Source: Sphingomonas sp. Mn802worker
GTDB taxonomy: Bacteria > Pseudomonadota > Alphaproteobacteria > Sphingomonadales > Sphingomonadaceae
Direction: 5' to 3'
DNA length: 64,000 nt
Assembly: GCF_000382485.1 (NCBI RefSeq)
Contig: NZ_AORY01000011.1
Location: 1 to 64,000, forward strand
This document shows, one piece after another, positions 26,495 to 34,335 of the stretch. The translations under genes were made by a program, and so were the position numbers. The first letter of the stretch is position 1, and the number at the start of each line of letters is the position of its first letter. The notes beneath the pieces were generated by a model. That model made no database searches. It was not told the DNA's origin and saw only the letters and a list, made by a program, of their open reading frames with translations.

Positions 26495-27538
26495 TTACGC
26501 AACCGCTCCGATCAGGTCGTGGCGGCGTAGCGCGTGGCGTAGCTGATCGTAGCTGAGCCCCAGCGCCTCCGCGGTCGCGCGCTGGTTGAAGCGGTGCTCA
26601 GCGAGCGTGCGCGCCAGCAGCTCGCGTTCGAACCGCGCGACGCGCGACTTGAAGTCGGATGGCCCCTCCTCGCACGCGACGACGGGAGCGTCCTCGTCGG
26701 ACACGTCGCGCGACTTCGTCTCTGGCGCGGGTTCGCTGCGCGACGTCGGCCGGGCAGTCGCAGGACGATAGGGCGAGTGGAACGGATCGATCTCGATCGC
26801 GTCGATCGGCCCGGCCTCCTCCCAGCGGTACACCGCCCGCTCGACCACGTTGCGCAACTCGCGCACGTTGCCGGGCCAGCGGTGATCCATCAGCACCTCG
26901 ACCGCCTTGGGTCCGAAGCCCGCGAACTCGTCATGCCCCAGTTCCGACGCCATCCGCCGCCCGAAATGCTCGGCGAGCACCGGAATGTCGCTGCGCCGCG
27001 CGCGAAGTGGCGGCAGCGTCACGACCTCGAACGACAGCCGGTCGAGCAGGTCGGCACGGAACGTGCCCGCGTCGACGCGGTCGGGTAGATGCTCGTTGGT
27101 TGCAGCCACGATCCGCACGTCGACCGTCATCGCGCGCGACGATCCGATCCGCGTCACCTCGCCGTACTCGACCGCGCGCAGCAGCCGCTCCTGCGCGCCC
27201 ATCGACAAGGTGCCGAGTTCGTCGAGGAACAGCGTCCCGGCATCCGCCTCCTCGAACCTGCCAGTGCGCGCCTTGGTCGCGCCGGTGAACGCGCCCGCCT
27301 CGTGCCCGAACAACTCCGCCTCGATCAGCGTTTCGGGCAGCGCGGCGCAGTTCATCGTGACGAGCGACTGGCTCCACCTGGGCGACAAATGGTGGAGGCG
27401 TTCCGCGACCAGCTCCTTGCCCGTGCCGCGCTCGCCGATCACCAGCACCGGGCGGTCGAGCGCGGCAGCGCGGCTGGCGCGTTCGAGCGCGTCGAGAAAG
27501 GCACCCGATTGCCCGATCACCTGCGTGGTCCTGCGCAT
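26495..27538 (-). CDS. pspF: Phage shock protein operon activator PspF (sigma-54 dependent)
   Basis: A 347-residue AAA+ activator without a receiver domain: Walker A GERGTGKELVAERL, the sigma-54 contact loop GAFTGA, Walker B GTLFLDELG, and a C-terminal helix-turn-helix (NQRATAEALGLSYDQLRHAL). PspF is normally held inactive by PspA. It is divergent from the psp operon, whose upstream region has a -24/-12 promoter and half-sites for an activator. The ATG at 27538 (MRRTTQVIGQS) is preferred over 27565, which would lie in those sites. Between the ATPase and HTH is an unusually long linker (about 240-300). Confidence 0.93.
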   Translation of the reverse strand: MRRTTQVIGQSGAFLDALERASRAAALDRPVLVIGERGTGKELVAERLHHLSPRWSQSLVTMNCAALPETLIEAELFGHEAGAFTGATKARTGRFEEADAGTLFLDELGTLSMGAQERLLRAVEYGEVTRIGSSRAMTVDVRIVAATNEHLPDRVDAGTFRADLLDRLSFEVVTLPPLRARRSDIPVLAEHFGRRMASELGHDEFAGFGPKAVEVLMDHRWPGNVRELRNVVERAVYRWEEAGPIDAIEIDPFHSPYRPATARPTSRSEPAPETKSRDVSDEDAPVVACEEGPSDFKSRVARFERELLARTLAEHRFNQRATAEALGLSYDQLRHALRRHDLIGAVA

Positions 27539-27548
27539 GAACCAACGC

Positions 27549-27573
27549 TTGGCAAAGTTCGCCAAGTGTTGGC
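27549..27573. promoter_or_regulatory. Candidate PspF upstream activating sites (TTGGC/GCCAA half-sites)
   Basis: Three alternating half-sites, TTGGC (27549-27553), GCCAA (27561-27565) and TTGGC (27569-27573), include the perfect palindrome GCCAA-GTG-TTGGC. They begin 11 bases upstream of the pspF start and end 66 bases before the -24 element, which suits both activation of psp and autoregulation of pspF. That PspF binds here is inferred. Confidence 0.55.
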
Positions 27574-27639
27574 AATCCCCAAATCTTCACAACAGGCACC
27601 GCTGGCACCAAGTTGTTGCTTTCGCGCGGTTTTCCGATT

Positions 27640-27655
27640 TGGCACGCTCTCTGCA
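27640..27655 (+). promoter_or_regulatory. Sigma-54 promoter of the psp operon
   Basis: TGGCACGCTCTCTGCA matches the -24/-12 consensus: GG and GC are separated by ten bases as required. Transcription would begin near 27666, placing the 42-codon gene at 27693 first in the message. Confidence 0.88.
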
Positions 27656-27692
27656 AAGCATGGGACAACAACGCACACAGGGAGTTACACCA

Positions 27693-27821
27693 ATGACCAA
27701 CATCACCAGCAAGCTCGCCGCGATCGCCTGCACCATCGTCGTCAGCGCCACCATGCTCTTCGGCGCGGTCGGCCCCGCCACGGCGATCGGGCACACCGCC
27801 CCCATCTCTCGCGTCGCCTGA
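27693..27821 (+). CDS. Small exported peptide, first gene of the psp operon
   Basis: A 42-residue product with a clear N-terminal signal or anchor: MTNITSKLAA, hydrophobic IACTIVVSATMLFGAV, then a possible cut after PATA. AGGGAG lies eight bases before the ATG. It is the first reading frame after the sigma-54 promoter, about 80 bases ahead of pspA. No known Psp protein looks like this; it could be a small periplasmic or membrane factor, or a leader that affects pspA expression. Confidence 0.65.
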   Translation: MTNITSKLAAIACTIVVSATMLFGAVGPATAIGHTAPISRVA

Positions 27822-27901
27822 CGCTCCGGTCCGGCGGCAGGCCCGTTTCCGCCCCCGCCGGAACCGAGTAAGAAGCGCGTATCATCAGGAGTCCAACGTA
27901 C

Positions 27902-28564
27902 ATGGGCATTTTCTCCCGAACCCGCGACATCGTCGCCGCCAACATGGCCGAGCTGCTCGAGAAGGCGGACGACCCGGCGAAGATGATCCGGATGATCATC
28001 TCGGAGATGGAGGACACGCTGGTCGAGGTCCGCGCCTCCGCCGCGCGCACCATCGCCGACAGCAAGGAGATGCGCCGCCATATCGAGCGTCTGTCCGAGC
28101 TGGAGGAAAGCTGGACCGAGAAGGCGGAACTGGCGCTCAGCAAGGAGCGTGAGGACCTCGCCAAGGCAGCGCTGGTTGAGCGCCGCAAGGCCGGCGACAT
28201 GGCGCAGCAGCTGCGCGACGAGGTCAAGCTGCTCGATGACAGCCTTCGCGCCAGCGAGGACGATATCGCCAAGCTCCAGTCGAAGCTACGCGAGGCACGC
28301 ACCAAGCAGAACGCGATCGCGACCCGGCTGGAAAGCGCCAACACCAAGGCGCGCCTGCGCGAACTCTGGAACGGTCCTAAGACGCACGAGGCGTTTAGCC
28401 GCTTCGAGTTGCTCGAACGCCGCGCCGATGAGGCCGAGGGCCGCGCCGAAGCGATGGGGCTGACGCCCAAGACGCTGGAAGACGAATTCAACGAACTGCG
28501 CTCGAGCGACAAGATCGACGCCGAGCTCGCCGCGCTCAAGGCGCGCATGAACAAGGATCGCTGA
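27902..28564 (+). CDS. pspA: Phage shock protein A
   Basis: A 220-residue almost fully helical ESCRT-III-like protein, starting MGIFSRTRDIVAANM with the amphipathic N-terminal helix, then the conserved LEKADDPAKMIRMIISEME and a long coiled coil. PspA binds stressed inner membranes and inhibits PspF. Its place after the sigma-54 promoter and divergent from pspF is the standard arrangement. Confidence 0.95.
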   Translation: MGIFSRTRDIVAANMAELLEKADDPAKMIRMIISEMEDTLVEVRASAARTIADSKEMRRHIERLSELEESWTEKAELALSKEREDLAKAALVERRKAGDMAQQLRDEVKLLDDSLRASEDDIAKLQSKLREARTKQNAIATRLESANTKARLRELWNGPKTHEAFSRFELLERRADEAEGRAEAMGLTPKTLEDEFNELRSSDKIDAELAALKARMNKDR

Positions 28565-28565
28565 G

Positions 28566-28889
28566 ATGGAGGATTTCTTCGGTATTTCCGTGTCGGTCAT
28601 CACGCTGTTCATCGCGCTGCCGTGGTTGATCCTGCACTACGTCACCAAGTGGAAGCAGGCGCCCAAGATCACCGGCGAAGACGAGCAACTGCTCGACGAG
28701 ATGTACAATCTTGCTCGCCGGCTTGAGGATCGCCTCAACACGGTCGAGCGGATCGTCGCTGCCGACAATCCCGATTTCCGCCCCGGCATGGCCGATTACC
28801 GCGGCCAGCCCGACTACCGGCTCGAAGGCGGCGACGCCCGCTTCGAGTCGAACCGCCAACAGCGTCCCTCGTATGAGCGGAGGAACTGA
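28566..28889 (+). CDS. pspB: Phage shock protein B
   Basis: A 107-residue membrane protein: helix at about 8-26 (SVSVITLFIALPWLILHYV), then a coiled coil with RRLEDRLNTVERIVAAD and a polar Arg/Gln-rich tail longer than in E. coli. PspB works with PspC as the membrane sensor that pulls PspA off PspF. It starts two bases after pspA and its TGA shares a base with the pspC ATG. Confidence 0.92.
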   Translation: MEDFFGISVSVITLFIALPWLILHYVTKWKQAPKITGEDEQLLDEMYNLARRLEDRLNTVERIVAADNPDFRPGMADYRGQPDYRLEGGDARFESNRQQRPSYERRN

Positions 28890-29269
28890 TGTCCGACAGC
28901 CGCACCAAATTCTACCTCGATAAGCAGGACGCCAAGTGGAAGGGCGTGTGCGCAGGGATCGCCGACTACACCGGGATCGATGTGCTCTGGGTCCGTGTCG
29001 CCGCCGTGCTGATGACCGTGGTCGCGCAGCAATGGTGGATCATCCTGGCTTACTGGGTCGTCGCCTGGATGGCCGAGCCCAAGCCGATCAACCTCTACCA
29101 GGACCGCGCCGACCAGAAATTCTGGCAGGGCGTACGCAGCAACCCGACGCGCTCGGCCGCCGAGGTCCGCTCCACACTGCGCGACGTGGATCGCCGGTTA
29201 GCCGACATCGAGCTGCATTATACCAGCCGCAACAGCACGCTCGCCAACGAGATCGACAGCCTGCGCTGA
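28889..29269 (+). CDS. pspC: Phage shock protein C
   Basis: A 126-residue PspC-domain protein. The domain covers about 5-65 with WKGVCAGIADYTGIDVLWVRVAAV and a hydrophobic stretch to WWIILAYWVVAWMA; the rest is a helical tail that ends LANEIDSLR, resembling the tails of the three small proteins that follow. PspC senses envelope stress together with PspB. TGATG couples it to pspB. Confidence 0.92.
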   Translation: MSDSRTKFYLDKQDAKWKGVCAGIADYTGIDVLWVRVAAVLMTVVAQQWWIILAYWVVAWMAEPKPINLYQDRADQKFWQGVRSNPTRSAAEVRSTLRDVDRRLADIELHYTSRNSTLANEIDSLR

Positions 29270-29299
29270 TCGACCGCGAGTTTGAAGGGGAGAAGAACA

Positions 29300-29590
29300 A
29301 TGCATGGTCCGTGGTTCGTCCTGTCGATCATCGCGATGTCGATGGCCGCCTGGGTCATCAACAACTGGATCCGCGCCCGGCACGGTTACTCGATCAGCGA
29401 CGACTGGGGTCGCAACATCGACAAAAGTGACGCGGGCGCCAACCGCAACATCGCGCTGCTGGGACGCGAGAACGAGCGCCTGACCGGGCAGGTCAGTCGC
29501 CTCGAAGAGCGGATCGCGGTGCTGGAACGCATCGCGACGGACCCCGCCGTCCGCACCGCACGCGAGATCGACGCGCTGCGCGATCGCTGA
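29300..29590 (+). CDS. PspB-like small membrane protein, extra copy 1
   Basis: A 96-residue protein with one N-terminal membrane helix (about 3-22) and a coiled coil RLEERIAVLERIATD, the same heptad pattern as PspB (RLEDRLNTVERIVAAD), ending REIDALRDR. The ATG at 29300 has GAAGGGGAG upstream. It is the first of three consecutive such genes after pspC, 30 bases downstream, and so is probably part of the psp message. The relation to PspB is my inference from pattern and context. Confidence 0.75.
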   Translation: MHGPWFVLSIIAMSMAAWVINNWIRARHGYSISDDWGRNIDKSDAGANRNIALLGRENERLTGQVSRLEERIAVLERIATDPAVRTAREIDALRDR

Positions 29591-29628
29591 TCGACGCCCA
29601 CGACACTCATCAAGAACAAGGAACGACG

Positions 29629-29868
29629 ATGCCCTGGTCCGTAGCTTTCATGGTGGTGATGATCGTGTTGATCACGGCCATCGCGAAGACCGCCCGCCAC
29701 CGCAACCACCACATGCTGGATGGCCAGCCCGCCCCGCACGAGGTCACCCACGCGCAGGAAGAGATTCGCCAGCTGAAGGAGCGCGTTCAGGTGCTCGAGC
29801 GCGTGATCACCGAGAACCACAACAGCCTCGACCTCGACCGCGAGATCGCGCGGCTGCGCGACCGCTGA
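29629..29868 (+). CDS. PspB-like small membrane protein, extra copy 2
   Basis: A 79-residue protein with an N-terminal helix (AFMVVMIVLITAIA) and a coiled coil QLKERVQVLERVITEN, ending REIARLRDR almost as copy 1 does. A His-rich linker (RHRNHHM) lies between helix and coil. It lies 38 bases after copy 1, with AAGGAACG before the ATG. Probably a paralogue of PspB acting in the same membrane complex. Confidence 0.75.
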   Translation: MPWSVAFMVVMIVLITAIAKTARHRNHHMLDGQPAPHEVTHAQEEIRQLKERVQVLERVITENHNSLDLDREIARLRDR

Positions 29869-29895
29869 CGAAGCGAACGAAAGGAGATGACCGCC

Positions 29896-30135
29896 ATGTC
29901 CGATCCTAACTTCTACCTGACGATGGCCGCCGCCGCGCTCGCCGGACTCGCCATGCTGACCTTCGCCGCGCTGAACGGCTGGCGCGGATGGTTGCAGCTG
30001 AAGCATCAGCAGATGTCGCAGGATCAGCTCGCCGCCGCTCCCGCCGGCCCGAGTGCGGGCGCGCGGATCGAGATCGCCGATCTGAAGGAACGCATCCGCA
30101 AGCTGGAAGCGATCGCGGCGGGCGTCGACCTGTGA
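29896..30135 (+). CDS. PspB-like small membrane protein, extra copy 3
   Basis: A 79-residue protein with an N-terminal helix (about 7-26, Ala/Leu-rich) and a short coiled coil DLKERIRKLEAIAAG. AAGGAG precedes by ten bases the ATG at 29896 (MSDPNFYL) and by only one base the ATG at 29887, so the inner start is chosen. It ends the run of psp genes; sufE begins about 100 bases later. Confidence 0.72.
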   Translation: MSDPNFYLTMAAAALAGLAMLTFAALNGWRGWLQLKHQQMSQDQLAAAPAGPSAGARIEIADLKERIRKLEAIAAGVDL

Positions 30136-30241
30136 CGACCCCGGCGGGCGCCCTCCCCGCCGCCGCGTCTACACACCTGCCGCACGCCGCCGCCCGCCTG
30201 CAAGGTTGCCGCACGCAGCCGCAGAAGTTAGCGCGACACGC

Positions 30242-30661
30242 ATGACCGACACCCCCGCCCCTACCCTTGCCGACGTGCGCGACGAATATGAGTTTCTTGA
30301 AGGCGACGACCGCTACCGCCTGCTGGTCGATCTGGGGCGTGAGCTGGAGGAGATGCCCGCGCCGCTCAAGACCGAAGCCACGCTGGTGCGCGGCTGCTCC
30401 GCGTCGGTCTGGGTCTACCCGACCGTACAGGACGACGGCACGCTTCACTTCCTCGCCGACAGCAATGCCGCGATCACCAAGGGGATCATCGCGCTGGTGC
30501 TGCTGACCGTGCAGGACCGCGCGCCCGCCGCGATCCTGGCGACCGACGTGGACGCCGAACTCGCGCCCTTCAACCTCAAGGCGCAGCTCAGCTCCAACCG
30601 CACGCAGGGCATTCCCAACATGATCGCGCTGATCCGCGAGACCGCCGCCCGCTACGCCTGA
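30242..30661 (+). CDS. sufE: SufE-type sulfur acceptor protein
   Basis: A 139-residue protein with the SufE signature VRGCSASVWVYP, whose Cys receives persulfide from the desulfurase SufS, plus the C-terminal LSSNRTQGIPNMIALI. It supports Fe-S cluster assembly. The ATG at 30242 is chosen because residues before it (open to 30206) are not family-like. No suf genes are adjacent; two desulfurases are at 49-51 kb. Confidence 0.92.
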   Translation: MTDTPAPTLADVRDEYEFLEGDDRYRLLVDLGRELEEMPAPLKTEATLVRGCSASVWVYPTVQDDGTLHFLADSNAAITKGIIALVLLTVQDRAPAAILATDVDAELAPFNLKAQLSSNRTQGIPNMIALIRETAARYA

Positions 30662-30686
30662 GTGTCCGGCCCGGGCGTTGCGTCGC

Positions 30687-32162
30687 TCAGGTGCGCGGCA
30701 GGCCCGCGATCCAGCTTTCCAGCGCCGCGTCGTCGCGCATGTCGCCGGTGAAGCGATAATGCGGGATCGCGGGCTGGTTCGATGCCCGCTTGCGATCGCG
30801 ATAGACCTTCATCGGGATCACGGCCTCACCGATCCCGCTCGGCAACGGCTTTTCGCGCACGTCCATGTAGAGCGTGTCGGCCGAGGTATCCTGCCCGACC
30901 TGCACCGCGCCGAGCGCCGTCCACAGGTCGACCGCGTCCAAGCACGCCGAGCCGCAGCCCCAGTCAGTCAGCACGAACACGCGCGCGGTGGGCGGCGCCA
31001 CCGCGGCGGGGGTGACCGGCTCGTTCTTTGTCTCATCGCTGTCGTCCCGCCATAGCGGCTCGCCGCGCGCACGGGCGCGCGCCATGCCGTCCACGATCTT
31101 GCCAGCCCAGGCGATCGCCTCGGGTGAGCCGTTGGGCGACGCCTGCCACTCTGCCTTATAGCCCTGCAGCGTCGCGAGATTGCTGGCCGACGCACGCCAC
31201 TCGACCGCTTCCGAACTGACCGCGGCCTTGTCGACCGCCGCCCGCCCCCAGATCACCCGCGCGATCTGCTGCGACCATTCGGACGAGCCGCCACCGTTGC
31301 CGCGCAGGTCGAGCACGATCCGCGGCGCGGCGACGACCTGATCGCGATCGCGCGTCAAATCCGCGATCATTGGCCGCAGCGCCTTCGCAGTCGCGCCCTC
31401 GGGATTGCCGTCAAAATTGCTCATCGCATACCAGCGCGTGCCATCCGCCAGCACATGCGCCCCGATCGCCGGACGCGCTCGCGGCGCGGTCGCGGCGAAG
31501 CGCGTGTCGAACTCGGCATCGGGTAGCGGCCGCCACGCGAGCGTCACCTGCTGCCGCCTGCCGTTCACGCGAAACGTGCACCGCGACGGCCGCGTGATGA
31601 ACGGATTCCGCGCATCGATGAACAGCCGCCCTCCCTGCGTCGCGCGCTGGCTGGCAAGCTGCCACCGCCCACGGAACGCTCCCACGTTGCGCGCGGCGAG
31701 CGTTTCGGCCGCGATCCCGTCGCATTGCTCCAGCACCGCGCCGACCGGCGGCAGCCCCGCGCCTTCCGCGACCGTCCGCACGACCTGCCGCCCCGCACCA
31801 TCGAAGCCGGTCAGGAACCCCGGCCATTCGAGCGCGATCGGCTCCGGCTTTTGTACATCAAAGGCGACATGGCCGTCGTTGAAGTGCGCGACATAGCCGC
31901 GCATCGCCCACAGATAACCGGGATAGTCGCGCACCTGCCGCGCGCGCGTCAGCGCAAGCGCGAGCGCGCGGTCGTTCGAGGCCGAAAAGCCCGGATCGAG
32001 CCGGTTATAGGGTCCGGGATGATCCTCGACGACCTGATCGTGGAACGCCTGCGCGTCGGTGAGCAGCGTCGCGGACCAGTCACGCGGCGCATCCGCAGCG
32101 CCGAGCATCGCCGCGCCGGTGAGCAGGATCAGCGCTTTTAAGACTCGTAACCTTCGGCACAT
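30687..32162 (-). CDS. Exported S41-peptidase-like protein
   Basis: A 491-residue protein with a Sec signal peptide (MCRRLRVLKALILLTGAAML to about ADA). The C-terminal half has tail-specific-protease-like blocks IVLDLRGNGGGSSEW and LTDWGCGSACLDAVD, the latter placing the candidate catalytic Ser. The N-terminal half (HFNDGHVAFDV) resembles the helical part of S41 enzymes. There is no clear PDZ domain. The ATG at 32162 has GGGGAG seven bases upstream. Its 3-prime end faces sufE, 25 bases away. Proteolytic activity is unproven. Confidence 0.75.
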   Translation of the reverse strand: MCRRLRVLKALILLTGAAMLGAADAPRDWSATLLTDAQAFHDQVVEDHPGPYNRLDPGFSASNDRALALALTRARQVRDYPGYLWAMRGYVAHFNDGHVAFDVQKPEPIALEWPGFLTGFDGAGRQVVRTVAEGAGLPPVGAVLEQCDGIAAETLAARNVGAFRGRWQLASQRATQGGRLFIDARNPFITRPSRCTFRVNGRRQQVTLAWRPLPDAEFDTRFAATAPRARPAIGAHVLADGTRWYAMSNFDGNPEGATAKALRPMIADLTRDRDQVVAAPRIVLDLRGNGGGSSEWSQQIARVIWGRAAVDKAAVSSEAVEWRASASNLATLQGYKAEWQASPNGSPEAIAWAGKIVDGMARARARGEPLWRDDSDETKNEPVTPAAVAPPTARVFVLTDWGCGSACLDAVDLWTALGAVQVGQDTSADTLYMDVREKPLPSGIGEAVIPMKVYRDRKRASNQPAIPHYRFTGDMRDDAALESWIAGLPRT

Positions 32163-32249
32163 CGTTGATCTCCCCGCCCGTGGGCGATCATGTGCGAGCA
32201 AGGACCCGTCCGCAATCGTGCGGCGAGGAGAAGCCGGATGGTGCCGACG

Positions 32250-32555
32250 CTAGCGTGCGCTGCCGCGCAGTTCATCGCCCAGCAACCCGACGTCCATCCC
32301 CTCGGCCACGATCCGCCAGCGATCGGGCACCCGCGTGTCGACGACAACGACAGCGCGCTTCGGGCAGATGCCGAGGCATTTGGTCTCGACCACGCCGATC
32401 CCCGCCTTGCGTCCCTTGCCGAAGCCCGGCTCGTCGCGCAGCGCCTTGGCCATCGACGTGCGCCCTTTGTCGCCGAACCCGCCACCCAGTTTCTTCGAGC
32501 ATTTGCCGCACACCAGGATCGCGCCAGACCAATGCGCGCGCACATGGTCCTTCAT
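32250..32555 (-). CDS. Thioredoxin-like [2Fe-2S] ferredoxin
   Basis: A 101-residue protein of the thioredoxin-fold 2Fe-2S type: CGKCSKK near residue 17 and CLGICPKRAVVVVD near residue 65, the two-plus-two Cys spacing of these ferredoxins. The partner is unknown. The ATG at 32555 lies 22 bases after the J-domain gene stop, so the two may be co-transcribed. Confidence 0.8.
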   Translation of the reverse strand: MKDHVRAHWSGAILVCGKCSKKLGGGFGDKGRTSMAKALRDEPGFGKGRKAGIGVVETKCLGICPKRAVVVVDTRVPDRWRIVAEGMDVGLLGDELRGSAR

Positions 32556-32577
32556 GCCGGCGCCCGCACGTGATCCC

Positions 32578-33123
32578 TCACGCCGTGCCCGGCTTCCACG
32601 TCCGCGCGTCCTCGGCGCTGCGCAGCACATCATACGCCGCCTGGATCGCCTGGAACCGCTTCGCCGCCTCGGGATCGTTCGGGCGGACGTCGGGATGGTT
32701 CGACTTGGCCAGCCGCCGCCACGCGAGCTTCACCTCCTCGAACGAGGCATCGACCTCAAGGTCCAGCACGTCGAGCGCGCGCATCTCGTCGCGCGACCGG
32801 GTGCCGTCGCCCGGTCCGGCCCAGGCCTGATGCTTTGATTGCGCAAAGCCGCCCGAATCGCGCCGCTCGTTCGCCTCGCGCTCGGCGGCTTCTTCGGCCG
32901 ACAGCCCTTCAAAATAGTTCCAGCCGCGGTTATACTCGCCCGCGTGCGTCTGGCAGAAATACCAGCGTTCGGGGCTGTTCGGGCTCTTGGGCGCAGGACA
33001 ATCGCCTGGCTCCTCGCAGCCGTGGCGATCGCACAGCCGGACCGTCTGCGCCGCGCGCCCGCTGCCGTAACCGCGCCAGCGAGGAAAGCCCCAGTCGTTC
33101 GATCGTGTGGTGTGTCGCGCCAT
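32578..33123 (-). CDS. J-domain protein (DnaJ-like co-chaperone)
   Basis: A 181-residue protein. Residues 1-110 hold a Cys/Trp-rich part (CDRHGCEEPGDC, WYFCQTHAGEYN) that could bind zinc; residues 120-175 are a J domain with HPD in SNHPDVRPND. It would stimulate a DnaK-type chaperone. The ATG at 33123 (MARHTTRSNDWGF) is preferred; the frame is open further but that part overlaps rnpB. This Sphingomonas-type architecture lacks the Gly/Phe and Cys-repeat domains of DnaJ itself. Confidence 0.85.
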   Translation of the reverse strand: MARHTTRSNDWGFPRWRGYGSGRAAQTVRLCDRHGCEEPGDCPAPKSPNSPERWYFCQTHAGEYNRGWNYFEGLSAEEAAEREANERRDSGGFAQSKHQAWAGPGDGTRSRDEMRALDVLDLEVDASFEEVKLAWRRLAKSNHPDVRPNDPEAAKRFQAIQAAYDVLRSAEDARTWKPGTA

Positions 33124-33174
33124 GAAGCGCCCGAGATAGGCCGCGTGGGCGCAAGGGCAACCGCGAAGATGCGT

Positions 33175-33554
33175 GTCAGAGGGTCTGTAAGCCGGGTTCT
33201 GTCCCCCTCGCCCTCGCGAACAAGGATAGGCGACCATTCCTCTCGGCCCGCGCTCGCACGCGGGCTCCAGCAATCAACCCGGGCAGCGGGTGGGAACACA
33301 CCCTGGCACGCGAACGTACCGCGCCGCCCCTATTCGATCTTGCTCCCGGTGGGGTTTGCCGTGCCGCCCCTGTTACCAGGCGCGCGGTGCGCTCTTGCCG
33401 CACCCTTTCACCGTGACCGCACCGAAGCGCGGCCGTCTGCTCTCTGTGGCACTTTCCCTGGGGTCACCCCCGGCGGGCGTTACCCGCCACCGTTGTTCCG
33501 CGGAGCCCGGACTTTCCTCGACGTTTGCACGACGCGGCCGCCCGACCCTCTGAC
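33175..33554 (-). ncRNA. rnpB: RNase P RNA (type A)
   Basis: About 380 nt on the minus strand. The ends pair as helix P1: GTCAGAGGGTC at 33554-33544 and GACCCTCTGAC at 33185-33175. Conserved blocks include GAGGAAAGTCCGGGCTCC near the 5-prime end, GGTAACGCCCG, AGGGTGAAA-like GGTGAAAGGGTG, and GAGAGGAATGG plus ACAGAACCCGGCTTACAG near the 3-prime end. It is the catalytic RNA that trims tRNA 5-prime leaders. Ends are set by P1 and may be off by a few bases. Confidence 0.96.
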
Positions 33555-33565
33555 GGGATGAGCCT

Positions 33566-34261
33566 CTAGTCGTCACCCTGCGGTTTGGGAAGCAGCAACG
33601 CGAGCAGGATCATGCGGCATTCCGCATCGATCTCGCCGTCGATCAATTCGGGGCGGAAGCGCCGCTGGAACGCCATGATCGCCGCCATCCGGTCGGACAC
33701 GTCATAGCCGAAGCGTTCGAGCGCGAGGCAGAAGCCCGCCTCGCTCCAGAACGGATCGGCGAGATTCTTCGTCGGTCGCGGCAACGCCAGCCGCAGCCGC
33801 GCGAGCTTCCCCCACGGGAACAGCTCGCCCGGATCGCGCTTGCGCGTCGGCGCGATGTCGGAGTGGCCCACGACGTTGCCGCGCGTGATCTCGTATTTGT
33901 CCTTCAGGTGCGCGACGAGGCGGATCACCGCGTCGATCTGCGCGTCAGGAAAGGTGCGATAGCCCCATTCATGCCCCGGATTGACGATCTCGATCCCGAT
34001 CGAGGCGGCGTTGACGTCCTCGACGTCGCGCCAGTGCGACTTGCCCGCGTGCCAGGCGCGATGCTCGTCAGCGACCATGCGCAGCACCGTTCCGTCCTCG
34101 TGCACCAGATAATGGCACGACACTTCCGCGGCCGGGTCCTGCAAGCGCGCAACCGCCGCCTCGGCGCTCTCCATGCCGGTGTAATGCAGCACCAGCATCG
34201 TGATCGGCAGCGTGCGTGCATTGAAATTGGGCGATGGCGCCTCGACGACCTTCACCCGCAC
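33566..34261 (-). CDS. N-acetylmuramoyl-L-alanine amidase, AmiD/AmpD-like
   Basis: A 231-residue protein with an Amidase_2 domain (about 18-150): LVLHYTGM supplies the first zinc His, WHAG and NPGHEWG lie in the core, and VVGHSDIAPTRKRDPGELF gives the second His and the catalytic Asp/Lys. A C-terminal helical domain (165-220) resembles a peptidoglycan-binding fold. It removes stem peptides from muropeptides, feeding the salvage route of AmgK-MurU at 1.6-3.4 kb. No signal peptide is seen. The start is GTG at 34261; a GTG at 34255 is also possible. Confidence 0.88.
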   Translation of the reverse strand: MRVKVVEAPSPNFNARTLPITMLVLHYTGMESAEAAVARLQDPAAEVSCHYLVHEDGTVLRMVADEHRAWHAGKSHWRDVEDVNAASIGIEIVNPGHEWGYRTFPDAQIDAVIRLVAHLKDKYEITRGNVVGHSDIAPTRKRDPGELFPWGKLARLRLALPRPTKNLADPFWSEAGFCLALERFGYDVSDRMAAIMAFQRRFRPELIDGEIDAECRMILLALLLPKPQGDD

Positions 34262-34335
34262 ACCTGCTTCATCGCGCTTGTCCCCGTCGCTGCGACGCCC
34301 GCCTATAGGGCGCGTGCCCGGCAGAGGGAAGCGCG

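Noticed and set aside
27602..27619. Second sigma-54-like sequence (TGGCACCAAGTTGTTGC)
   Set aside because: The GG and GC doublets are 12 bases apart and not 10, so it cannot be a working -24/-12 promoter; the site at 27640 fits exactly.
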